Below, in pieces: positions 15,101 through 24,564 of a stretch of 64,000 bases of DNA (positions are counted from its first letter, which is position 1; each line of letters starts with the position of its first letter). The notes under the pieces are model-generated. The model was given only the letters and a program-made list of their open reading frames with translations. It was not told where the DNA came from and made no database searches. Made by a program: the position numbers and the translations under genes. This DNA is from Tubulanus polymorphus (lineage: Eukaryota; Nemertea; Palaeonemertea; Tubulaniformes; Tubulanidae): assembly GCF_964204645.1 (NCBI RefSeq), contig NC_134026.1, positions 20,540,650 through 20,604,649 of the forward strand, given 5' to 3'.

Positions 15101-16912
15101 AATTGCGTTGTGTCCAAATTACAGATTCATCAACTACGGAAGTCTTGCCCCGGTTATAGGTCACGAGATCACTCATGGATTTGACCCTGAAGGTGAGGAT
15201 TGCGATCATATTCATACCAGTCGTAGAACTTAAAAGAGACAACTTTCCATCCTATTGCGTAATATCACCTGGAGGGAAGTTCTCTCGAAACCTTTGATCT
15301 TACGTAGATTAGTCAAGTGTCTTACGTAAATTAGTTGCATGGATGAAGATGGCTGATATTTTGTTTCCTTTTTCTAGTTGGATCGTTATACTATAAACAA
15401 GGGGTACAGAGGACGTGGTTCAGCGAAGAGACCAGAGCTACATTCCACAAGAGATCGCAGTGTTTCAAAGACCAGTTCGACGCACTGAGCATTCACCTAC
15501 CCTACCACAACGAAACGTTTAAAGTCAGTAAAGCCATATTATCGTGTTTCCCTCATTATCATGCGGTCGTACAAGGTTTTTTCATATATTTCAGGTAAAT
15601 GGAACTGTTACCCTCATCGAAAATATAGCCGATGCAGGGGGTATTAATGCAGCACATCGGGTAAGATGTTCCGAAATGGAGCTCATGAATTGAAAATGAA
15701 AATATGTTTTTCTGCTGTGTGGTAAATGCGAGAAATTTTAAACAGTGCATCTATTTTACTATTTTGGGTCGTTCATCTAATCAAGATCCTTTCAGGCTTG
15801 GCTGAAGATAATGTCCGAAAGCGAAAAAGATAGTCTATTGCCGGGAATGCCAAAAGGAAGTACGGCCGATAAATTGTTTTTTCTAACTCTGGCAAAGGTA
15901 AGCGTGGAGACATTTTATTTCTGACGATTTCCTTAGGCTAAGATTGAATTATCGTACGAATAATGATGCGAATTTATAACTTTCGTATTATCTATTGATA
16001 TTTCGAAGAACTACTGCGTGAAAGGAAGCAAAGAGGATCGCCTACGAGATTACGAAATAAACGACCATACACCGAAAGAGCTAAGGTATTGATCTTAAAA
16101 TAGGGATTGTCCCAGTTGTTTATTTGGTTTTTAAATTTCGTTTGAGTGTCCCTTACAGACCCACCACACCTGACGGGAGCGAAACAGGGGGTTTGATTTT
16201 GAAATCGGAAATCGAAGTATAGATATAGTTGTGTGATCGGCGGTCTAATTTACAGAATTCTTTTTTTTAATCGAAGAACATAATTGGAAATTCGGTTCCG
16301 GTTCATTCAAAAAGAGCTAAGGTATTATAAGTAGCGAAGAAACCCCGCTTTAAACCAATTTCAAGGAGGCGATGATCGAAGGCCACAAAATCTAATTGTT
16401 TTCTTAGGTTCCGAATTTGCCAGTTACGCGTCACTTGTGACGAATTTTGCGTAAACGACTTATCAGTCAGATTTTAGATTTGCCTTTCCAATTCCCGTCA
16501 TAGAATTTATGTGGGCATATTCATGCAGGGTGAAGTTAATTCAATAAAGATAAGAAAAACAATTGAAATACGCCCACATTCTTAGTTATACCTTTGATTT
16601 TCATCTCTAGGTTTCTTTTTGTTGATTAGCATGTAAATGTACTTTGATTAAAAGCAAATCAATTAAATGCAAATCAAAATGATTGGATCTAGATAGTGTG
16701 CCTGTTCAAGAACTCGAAAAATAGCTTAGATTTTTTTTCTATTTGTTGTACAAAGTAGTTTTTGCGTCTTTCAGAATTAAATAGAAGTTCATTTTCGTAA
16801 TATATATTTCAGAGTTAACGGGATTGTTATCAATTCGAGAGAGTTCGCCAAGGCGTACAATTGCCCGGTCGGATCGCCGATGAATCCGGCAAAGAAATGT
16901 AAAATCTGGTGA
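143..16912 (+). CDS. M13 (neprilysin/ECE-like) zinc metallopeptidase, 3' 19 exons (5' partial)
   Basis: Family M13 enzymes are usually type II membrane ectoenzymes that cut extracellular peptides. Coding exons, phase-checked by eye: 143-332, 2390-2500, 2994-3151, 4105-4176, 7677-7802, 9061-9141, 10913-11037, 11882-11975, 12550-12681, 12793-12969, 13189-13289, 13773-13831, 14022-14073, 15125-15192, 15378-15523, 15595-15660, 15796-15897, 16009-16085, 16813-16912. They join in frame to about 678 residues and a TGA stop. Landmarks in order: [16 protein letters not shown] near the start (M13 N-domain), [15 protein letters not shown], the zinc site HEITH (about residues 506-510), ENIAD with the third zinc ligand Glu (about 573), DHTPKELR, and the C-terminal CKIW. 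The cytoplasmic tail and membrane segment would lie upstream. Odd points: NAFY/NAYY of the family is QAYY here, FPAGIL is absent, and QVWC is replaced by KNYC. The end of exon 1 is the weakest boundary. Confidence 0.93.
333..2389. other. Peptidase intron 1, no recognised element
   Basis: About 2 kb of AT-rich DNA between the first two visible exons. Short ORFs here have no recognisable domains or splice support. Nothing else was identified. Confidence 0.5.
3421..3437. repeat. Short (TA)n run
   Basis: A short TA dinucleotide run in peptidase intron 3. A run of 13 C follows near 3930-3942, in the same intron. Confidence 0.6.
4454..6188. repeat. Foldback repeat with ~485-bp inverted arms
   Basis: The left arm (about 4454-4931) recurs as an imperfect reverse complement in the right arm (about 5696-6188), with a spacer of about 765 bp. 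Shared words include TTTCTAGGCGCC and GGACCTCGAGGGACCGCC. Both arms encode the same short reading frame in opposite directions, which is a by-product of the inversion and not evidence of a gene. A further degenerate piece of the arm lies at about 4267-4345. The element sits in peptidase intron 4. No transposase was seen, so it is a non-autonomous foldback element or a pair of inverted insertions. Confidence 0.85.
6935..7165 (-). mobile_element. Possible retroelement 3' tail, reverse orientation
   Basis: An AATAATGATAATAATC motif followed by TTTATTTACA looks like the reverse complement of a retroelement 3' end with an ATT-rich tail. There is no coding part to confirm this. Confidence 0.3.
8068..8184. 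mobile_element. MITE with CTGGGGCCAGTTGCTCA-type ends
   Basis: A 117-bp element begins CTGGGGCCAGTTGCTCA and ends TGAGTAACTGGCCCCAG, near-perfect terminal inverted repeats. The inner sequence GAAGTTGGTTA mirrors TAACTAACTTT. It sits in peptidase intron 5. Related elements lie in the sulfotransferase gene at 56520-56789. Confidence 0.8.
9142..10912. other. Peptidase intron 6, no recognised element
   Basis: A 1.8-kb AT-rich intron with short TA-rich palindromic stretches near 10050-10070 and T runs near 10243 and 10430. No gene or transposon was recognised. Confidence 0.45.
12371..12510. repeat. GGGAGA hexanucleotide microsatellite
   Basis: Pure GGGAGA units run to about 12453, followed by interrupted units containing GAGCAG up to about 12510. 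The tract is all purine on the + strand. It ends 40 nt before the acceptor of peptidase exon 9. It gives rise to spurious RE- and GE-repeat reading frames. Confidence 0.95.
12550..12681 (+). other. M13 peptidase exon 9, not visible as an ORF
   Basis: This 132-nt exon holds the M13-typical W-x-x-C pattern (NWEDC), followed by the helix leading to the next exon. It is bounded by TTCTATAG at the acceptor and GAG|GTCAGC at the donor. It is phase 0 on both sides, which exactly bridges exon 8 (ends 11975) and exon 10 (starts 12793). The donor is weaker than others in the gene, and its acceptor has a poor pyrimidine tract just after a long purine repeat. Confidence 0.75.
13680..13751. repeat. 36-bp direct tandem duplication
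   Basis: A unit beginning CTTAAGAAGGACAATTAATA occurs twice in a row, at about 13680 and 13716, in peptidase intron 11, 21 nt before the next exon. Confidence 0.85.
15125..15192 (+). other. M13 peptidase zinc-site exon (HEITH)
   Basis: This exon codes for [23 protein letters not shown], given here as INYGS, then [11 protein letters not shown]. The two His are zinc ligands and the Glu is the catalytic base known for the family. All three are intact, so the enzyme is probably active. The remaining ligand Glu is in exon 15595-15660 (ENIAD). Confidence 0.93.
16508..16582. repeat. Small inverted repeat
   Basis: ATGTGGGCATATTC near 16510 mirrors GAAATACGCCCACAT ending near 16581, giving a possible 75-nt hairpin or short MITE in the last peptidase intron. 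Confidence 0.45.
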
Positions 16913-16972
16913 ATGTATCTCATAATGAGGAGAACGGTGCACAAATCTCGACTCTAAGAAGAGTCGGTCACA

Positions 16973-16978
16973 AATAAA
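16973..16978 (+). terminator. Poly(A) signal of the M13 peptidase gene
   Basis: An AATAAA hexamer lies about 60 nt after the TGA of the peptidase gene, a short but plausible 3' UTR. Confidence 0.55.
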
Positions 16979-19700
16979 GTGGCTTCTTTGTTTTCATAGC
17001 GTTTATCATAAATCAGAAACTGCACAACTAATACATGTATATTTCATTGAGAGTGATAGAACATAACCTTTTGCGGCGTGAACTCTGCGAATTGATATAA
17101 ATAATCACGATTGCAAGTGGAACGACTTTCTTTCTTAGGAAATGATAAATTCCGAGCGTGCATCGTCTTTTTAACTATGGACCAAGATCGCGAAAGATCT
17201 TTCAAGTTTCTATCGGAACAACGATTTTTGAGGCTGCATTTTGAAGATCCGTGATGTCTTTTGTCGCGAATATAAAAAGACACCGTCCGGAAAGTGAAGC
17301 TATGACGTTACCTGACGTCATAGCCTCCTATTATGTAAAGCCCACAATCATATATATGAAGATATGTAGACCAAGCGTTCTACCGGAGCCTATGTTTTGC
17401 ATCAGTGATGAAAAAAAGATTTAAAAGATTACATGTTATACCTGATGTAATATATTTTATAATTTTGTATCTGTTATTCATCAGTGCCCGAAGCGTTTGG
17501 ATGTACTCAAAATGTCATTGTGTAAATACAGAACGATCTAAAGTTTTGTGTCGTGTATACGTAGATCGGAATTAAAAGTTATATGTGATGTACGTAGATT
17601 GAAACCGAAACAATTTCTATTGACATATTAGTTGTTTATCACAATTCTGATTTCTTGTGAAGATAATGGGGAGCCTACGACCTCCTGTGGCAGTCGAGGA
17701 TTCCACTAATGACAGGCGGGGATCCACCAGGTTCGTTAGTAGTTACTCGGTCTTCTGCATTCGTTTTCGATAATAAAAACTGAATGACATCGAAAATGAA
17801 CTAAGTTTGACGTCGTAAGACTGAGTGCTCGTCACGCCATCTGGTGGGATAGCTGGTGCTGTGGTTCCCCGTAGAATAGGTGACTGGAATCACTCATCTG
17901 TGTTGTAATCATTTACTAATCTTACAAACATTGTGAGGTTATTGTTTACATTAAGCGTATCGGTATCACTATAGGCCTAATATATGTACATATTTCAAAG
18001 TAATACCTTACTAACCTTCCGTTTCGCTGTTTGTCGTTGTATCGCTGTTTCTCTGTCTTCGTGTCGCACATCATTCACTCTTTAGGCTTACTACGCTCTT
18101 TGTTTCCCAAGCGCAGCTCTTCCAATAAACAGGGGCCCAATCTTATAGCTCACCCAATGGGTAAATTCCGCATTTGTGAATTGGAAAGAATTCTATTCCC
18201 ACAACTAAAGAACTGGTCCATTCCAGGGACCCGCTCCATAAACCCGTAACAATCCCTTTTTAGATTTTGAGATTTTAAAAGGCCATTTTGGAATACTCCA
18301 TTTTGTTTCTCTGGTTTCTCTAATCTTGGAAATAGATAAACACTTTTCAAAAGATGTTCCTTGGCGTCTTATAACTAACCTATCACCAGGTTTATTCGTG
18401 CTAACGTTGTCAACAGCTTGGGAGCTATAGCTTAAAGTATTTACTACAAAAATGAACGACACCCTATTCATCAGTCGCTCCCAGATTACCACGAGGGGTT
18501 TCATACGAAAAGAACCGGGATGTAAAGGTGCGTATTTGGGTTTGAACATATAGCGACAAACAATATGGAGACCGACGAACTACCGATTCGTGTAATTTGT
18601 CATTATAGTCAGTTTTTCCACGTCTGAAACTTTTGGAGCTCTCCGAAGTCTCCCAAGAGCACCTGTTCACCAATCGAATGCGGGATTCTCGAAAAGTGTC
18701 AGGCGTGCCGACGTGTCTCGAGATGTTTTTAGGTTATTCCCACTAGTTAAAAAAAACATCATATGGTAACGCGATTGTGACAGTAAATGTCCACGTATTT
18801 AACATGTATATAATGTTATCTAATTTAATGAACTGTTTGACATACGTTGTATGTTGTAAATGTTGTCGTTACACGATAGTGATATGTGTATAGGTATATG
18901 TATAAATACGTTATTGAAGATACAGTAAATATAAACGCCGATTATATTGTAAATTTTATTTGAGTTGGCCTTTTATTAATGATATTCAGGGTTTGGCTGT
19001 GAATTTTTTCTGGTTATCCATCGTAAGTTCGATTTGACGAGTGCATTGCTTGGAATTTCTTGCTTTATAACCGTCGGGCCCGCAACCGGTTGTGTGAATC
19101 ACGTATATCCTTCCCAATAAACCTCCGGGAGCGTGCCATCAGCCGAAACCCACAGAATCCCGACAATACAGTTTGACGGATTGACGAAAAATTCTCGAAA
19201 TTTGTTTAATCTGTTTGGCGATGGAAAATACGATTTCGTAACTTATCAATCTCGTCAATTCGTCAAACTAACTCGTCACTCGTTAAATAAACTTCCGAAC
19301 CTAAATTCTAATGATTGATCGCCTCTATAAATACAACTTCTCCAAAACAAATTTAACAAAACTAGGCGAAACCATGGGATCTAAACAACGTCTGAACCGA
19401 TGGCTGCCAAGGTCTGAGTGAAAGAGGGAGATAGCGCCTCTGGATTCTATACACCCAGACGACCACGTCATCGAAAATCTAAAACAATAGCCAGTACTGA
19501 CCATACGACCAGTTGAGAGGACTTTGATTTATCATATCATGTGTCCTGAGCACTCATCATACGGAACAGTGCTATATCTCTAGTTAACCCAAGTCGACTA
19601 TCATTAAGATTAGGCAAAGTTTTGTATTCGGGGAAAGTCTACCAATGACGGATTTGCGAGCTGCAGAACCGATGTATAGAACTGTGATAACTCAAAAGGA
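16979..19700. other. Intergenic DNA, no recognised gene
   Basis: This is non-coding DNA downstream of the peptidase. A palindromic GACGTTACCTGACGTCATAG stretch sits near 17304. Short ORFs, including one of 114 codons at 18205-18549 on the - strand, have no recognisable domain and no supporting splice sites. Confidence 0.4.
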
Positions 19701-19712
19701 AAAAAGGAAGAA

Positions 19713-19938
19713 AATATAGCTGCAAAGCAGCCATAACGGGTTTTCTATAAAATTGCACCTTCCACTTTGAAAATAGAAAAAAGGATAGTATACTGCAAAA
19801 TGTTACTGGTGGTGTCCTGATTTGTATATTCTCGGAGCAATCCTGTGTTTGACACAATTTTCGTAGCAATTTTCTGAGTGAACGAAGAAAGTGGTAAAAC
19901 ATATAGTAAATATAGCTGCAAAGCAGCGATAACGGGTT
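19713..19938. repeat. Two copies of an AGCTGCAAAGCAGC repeat
   Basis: The motif ATAGCTGCAAAGCAGC followed by (C/G)ATAACGGGTTT occurs at about 19715 and again at about 19911. Its core GCTGCAAAGCAGC is a palindrome around AAA. This marks two insertions or a duplication of the same repeat end. Confidence 0.6.
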
Positions 19939-20149
19939 TCTGCCTTGCTGGGTTAAATGCCGTACTAGGAAGGTTGCAAAAGATTTCACTGAAATCAGTT
20001 CATTACGTACCACTATCTGTGAAGAAGCGCAACCAAGGGGTCAGCCAGTATCATGGGTCAGCCCATATCATGGATATGTTGACCCATGGCTCTGAAGTGC
20101 AAAGTAATAATGTACCAAGTTTAGGGAAAATAACTTCGAGAATATAGGT

Positions 20150-20577
20150 GATACAGTGTTCTATCATTCCCTCGTGGCAGTTGTATCAACTAATTTAGAT
20201 GGTTAGCCTAGTATACCTACACGGGAAAACGGATGCTAGAATGACTTTTCAAGATTTACGCACCCTAGTGATTAGGAACTAATTAGGATAGGAACTAATT
20301 ATGTGAGGGGTTCGTTGTATCTCATATCCAAGTACATGTGTATCAATTTTCATAGAAATTCCTCCATCCGATTAGTAGATATCAATGAAAATACATTTCC
20401 AACAACTTGTAGGTGGCGCTACTGGAGCACCATATGAGTTACCTACTTGAACCATACATCAATACAAGTGTCTTGTAAAGGGCTACTAACCACACACTGC
20501 AACCTCGATTCTATCGCCAACGGTTAAGAACCTAGGAACAAAAATCGTTGTTTTCACAGTCCCCTGGTGGCAGTTGT
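20150..20577. repeat. Diverged relative of the start of the 1.66-kb repeat
   Basis: CGTGGCAGTTGTATCAACTAAT near 20172 and the following text parallel CTGGTGGCAGTTGTATGAACT at 20564 onward, including the GATGCT..TTTCAA..TTTACGC order. An old copy of the same repeat head therefore lies directly upstream of the recent tandem pair. Confidence 0.6.
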
Positions 20578-20980
20578 ATGAACTAATCATGTAGGTTGGC
20601 ATATTACACACATGTCTTTGTACTTATACCAAGTTTCGTGATTTTAACAATAAACAGACCGCATTACATGCGAAAATGGATGCTGAAATCGATTTTTCAA
20701 AATTTACGCCCCCTAGTTAAAATAGGAACTTATCATGTGAGGGGAATCACAATTCTATCTTCAACGGTTAAGGAGCTAGAAGCAAAAATATCGTTGAAAA
20801 ATTTGGGGTCCCATTTTCGAGCCCGTAGAGCCCAAACGGTTAATCGCAGATCGGGCGTGCCATTTTTTTAGCCCCCGGGCTGCCATGAACAACTTTCGTG
20901 CTCGCCCGAAGCTGAAAACTCAAAGACAAAGATTTTTCTCACACAGTAACTTTTCGATGTCAGAATTTTCAATAGTAAAA

Positions 20981-20993
20981 CGCCCCCTGGTGG
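20981..20993 (-). promoter_or_regulatory. CTCF-like motif in repeat copy 1
   Basis: CGCCCCCTGGTGG on the + strand reads CCACCAGGGGGCG on the - strand, which matches the core of the vertebrate CTCF consensus. It is repeated at 22637-22649 in copy 2. A partial match, CCCCTGGTGGCAG, is at 20561-20573. Binding is inferred from the motif only. Confidence 0.35.
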
Positions 20994-22636
20994 GTGAACG
21001 AGGTCCCCAATCAAAGATCCCACCGACTTACCTCAAGGTACCTGTCGTCGCATTTTTCACAAACTGGCTCATCTCAAAAAAAATAATTTTTGAGTTATAG
21101 CCGGAAGATAGATGGGGCACATGTGCAATATAACCATGCCAAATATCGGCTTCATATCTCTTATGGTTCTCGAGATACACAAAATTCCTAAGTGACGTAT
21201 CTCAAATAAATGGAGCTAATAATTTTCTCAAACCGGCGTATCTGCGAGGGATGCTCCATTTCAGGCTCAACTCTACTACTATTGATAAAATTTTTATACT
21301 ACATTTTCTCAGGAAATTGCCATTAGTAACTACAATGAATTACTGAACACTCTGGGGGTAGACTTTTCCTATAACCCCCTTTTATTTTTTGACTGAGATA
21401 CGCCAGTATGTGAGAATATATTCTTGATAATTTCACTTAGAAATATTTTCTCAAACTGACGTATCGGATAGATGCCAACTATTTTGTTAGTTCATAGATT
21501 TTTAGGTGGTAAAACGTATTGCAATATGAGAGAATAATAATGGATTGCTTTTGCAGTAAAAATTTTGAGGAAATATTGCATTTTAAGCAATTTGTAGCAT
21601 ATTTCACAAAACGACGAACAACTTTGGCCCCTAAATCTGGCCAATGGTGTATGTTTAAAAATAAAATATGATTATTCCTGTTAATTTGGATAGTGAACTC
21701 CTGTTTGACAGAATATGAAGTTGAAGCAACATAGATTGTTATGAAAACTGAGCTGCCAAAAATTGCGGAATTTCAAAGTCGTTTTGCTCAAAATCGATTT
21801 TTTTTAGATACGCCAGTTTGTAAAAAATGCGACGCTGTGTTCCGTACATCTCACGAAAGTTTCAAGTAAATTTGGCCGATGATTCGAGTCGGCCGAATGG
21901 AAATATTTAGGTCAACAAAAAGTATGGATACTTGACATCGAATTTGATAATATCGTAATGATTTTGATAGAACGGTAGGTGAGCTATGTAAAATGAGCTA
22001 TATAACCGAAAATACCAATCTATTCTCTTGTACAATGGAAGACGGATTTCACATGGAATATACCAAAAGGGTAATAAAAGACTTTTGAGTGTCAGTCTGC
22101 GCTTCGCATCCTAGAAGCACCGAAGGTTTGATAAACAAAACGAAGGCCGTTCATTGAGTGAATTAAAACGATAAGTCTAAATTAGAACACATTCAGTATT
22201 TGTGCTATTAGAATTGCAGGCGAACTTCGGTCTATGAACTAATCATGCAGGTTGGCATATTACACACATGTCTTTGTACTTATACCAAGTTTCGTGATTT
22301 TAACAATAAACAGACCGCATTACATGCGAAAATGGATGCTGAAATCGATTTTTCAAAATTTACGCCACCTAGTTAAAATAGGAACTTATCATGTGAGGGG
22401 AATCACAATTCTATCTTCAACGGTTAAGGAGCTAGAAGCAAAAATATCGTTGAAAAATTTGGGGTCCCATTTTCGAGCCCGTAGAGCCCAAACGGTTAAT
22501 CGCAGATCGGGCGTGCCATTTTTTTAGCCCCCGGGCTGCCATGAACAACTTTCGTGCTCGCCCGAAGCTGAAAACTCAAAGACAAAGATTTTTCTCACAC
22601 AGTAACTTTTCGATGTCAGAATTTTTAATAGTAAAA

Positions 22637-22649
22637 CGCCCCCTGGTGG
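22637..22649 (-). promoter_or_regulatory. CTCF-like motif in repeat copy 2
   Basis: The same 13-base match as at 20981-20993, in the second copy of the tandem repeat. Confidence 0.35.
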
Positions 22650-23839
22650 GTGAACGAGGTCCCCAATCAAAGATCCCACCGACTTACCTCAAGGTACCTG
22701 TCGTCGCATTTTTCACAAACTGGCTCATCTCAAAAAAAATAATTTTTGAGTTATAGCCGGAAGATAGATGGGGCACATGTGCAATATAACCATGCCAAAT
22801 ATCGGCTTCATATCTCTTATGGTTCTCGAGATACACAAAATTCCTAAGTGACGTATCTCAAATAAATGGAGCTAATAATTTTCTCAAACCGGCGTATCTG
22901 CGAGGGATGCTCCATTTCAGGCTCAACTCTACTCCTATTGATAAAATTTTTATACTACATTTTCTCAGGAAATTGCCATTAGTAACTACAATGAATTACT
23001 GAACACTCTGGGGGTAGACTTTTCCTATAACCCCCTTTTATTTTTTGACTGAGATACGCCAGTATGTGAGAATATATTCTTGATAATTTCACTTAGAAAT
23101 ATTTTCTCAAACTGACGTATCGGATAGATGCCAACTATTTTGTTAGTTCATAGATTTTTAGGTGGTAAAACGTATTGCAATATGAGAGAATAATAATGGA
23201 TTGCTTTTGCAGTAAAAATTTTGAGGAAATATTGCATTTTAAGCAATTTGTAGCATATTTCACAAAACGACGAACAACTTTGGCCCCTAAATCTGGCCAA
23301 TGGTGTATGTTTAAAAATAAAATATGATTATTCCTGTTAATTTGGATAGTGAACTCCTGTTTGACAGAATATGAAGTTGAAGCAACATAGATTGTTATGA
23401 AAACTGAGCTGCCAAAAATTGCGGAATTTCAAAGTCGTTTTGCTCAAAATCGATTTTTTTTAGATACGCCAGTTTGTAAAAAATGCGACGCTGTGTTCCG
23501 TACATCTCACGAAAGTTTCAAGTAAATTTGGCCGATGATTCGAGTCGGCCGAATGGAAATATTTAGGTCAACAAAAAGTATGGATACTTGACATCGAATT
23601 TGATAATATCGTAATGATTTTGATAGAACGGTAGGTGAGCTATGTAAAATGAGCTATATAACCGAAAATACCAATCTATTCTCTTGTACAATGGAAGACG
23701 GATTTCACATGGAATATACCAAAAGGGTAATAAAAGACTTTTGAGTGTCAGTCTGCGCTTCGCATCCTAGAAGCACCGAAGGTTTGATAAACAAAACGAA
23801 GGCCGTTCATTGAGTGAATTAAAACGATAAGTCTAAATT

Positions 23840-24161
23840 AGAACACATTCAGTATTTGTGCTATTAGAATTGCAGGCGAACTTCGGTCTTGCAATTCGTC
23901 GATTATAGTGAGTTGTGCTAGGCCTAGTAATCGAACGTGCGCTATCCGGTCTTTACACATTTCCACAGCGTGCTACCTTGGTCCTACATTTATTATTGTA
24001 TTTTTATTCCAGAAGATGAGGTTTAGTTTTAATCTCGAAACGGTTAGGAAATAAACTGATCTCGAAGCGACCGTGCACAATTCCGTGGTTCGCATTTTTT
24101 TGGACTAACGTTCCGACGTTATATCAAAACATTGTGGATGGTGTTCATTCCTCTACTTCAG
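23840..24161 (+). promoter_or_regulatory. Transporter A upstream region and 5' non-coding exon
   Basis: The text CAGGCGAACTTCGGTCTTGC and neighbouring words recur upstream of all five transporter genes. The segment ends at a splice donor (CAG|GTAAGTCAA, donor at 24162) that is conserved in genes B, C and E. A matching acceptor TATTTTAG ends at 24502, just upstream of the coding exon. The transcription start was not located. Confidence 0.55.
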
Positions 24162-24564
24162 GTAAGTCAAACTAAAGGTCTTTATCATTTTCGGCAAACC
24201 ATAAAAAGACGCAGCATAGATGGACCGGGTCCTGTGGCTGTCCTTTGCAATGGCTTTGTAGCAAAATATAATGCAATCGGCGAAACTTCGCTGTTCTTAA
24301 GACTGCCAAAAGAAATTTGCAATATCATCTTTAACGGACGTTCCTTCATATCTTCCGACGAAAGTTATTCCCCAAGTTGATAAGCTGAACTTACCATTTT
24401 GGGTTAAAGGCTACTGAGCTTAATTAATACATACTCTAGGAGGGATTCAAAACCTAAGATATTCCATACCTTTGGTGCGGTATTCAATATTCTCTATTTT
24501 AGCCATTGCTTCCTAAACATATAAGTCAAAAAAGAAGAAGCGTAATCAGACAACACGTTTCAAA

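Larger units (their letters stand above)
20578..23889. repeat. 1,656-bp tandem duplication, nearly identical
   Basis: Copy 1 is 20578-22233 and copy 2 is 22234-23889. The boundary repeats as CGAACTTCGGTCT at the end of both copies. By eye only a handful of single-base differences separate them, such as T/C at about 20591 and A/C at about 21283. The 3' part of each unit resembles the DNA upstream of the transporter genes, so the duplication partly copied a gene-A upstream region. Short ORFs inside are duplicated along with it and have no recognised domain. An assembly artefact cannot be excluded. Confidence 0.95.

Noticed and set aside
18205-18673. 114- and 69-codon frames on the - strand
   Set aside because: They overlap in different frames and match no family I recognise. 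A decayed transposon is possible but not supported.
20596-22756. Duplicated 91- and 71-codon frames
   Set aside because: They recur only because the DNA is tandemly duplicated. They have no domain and no splice or start context.
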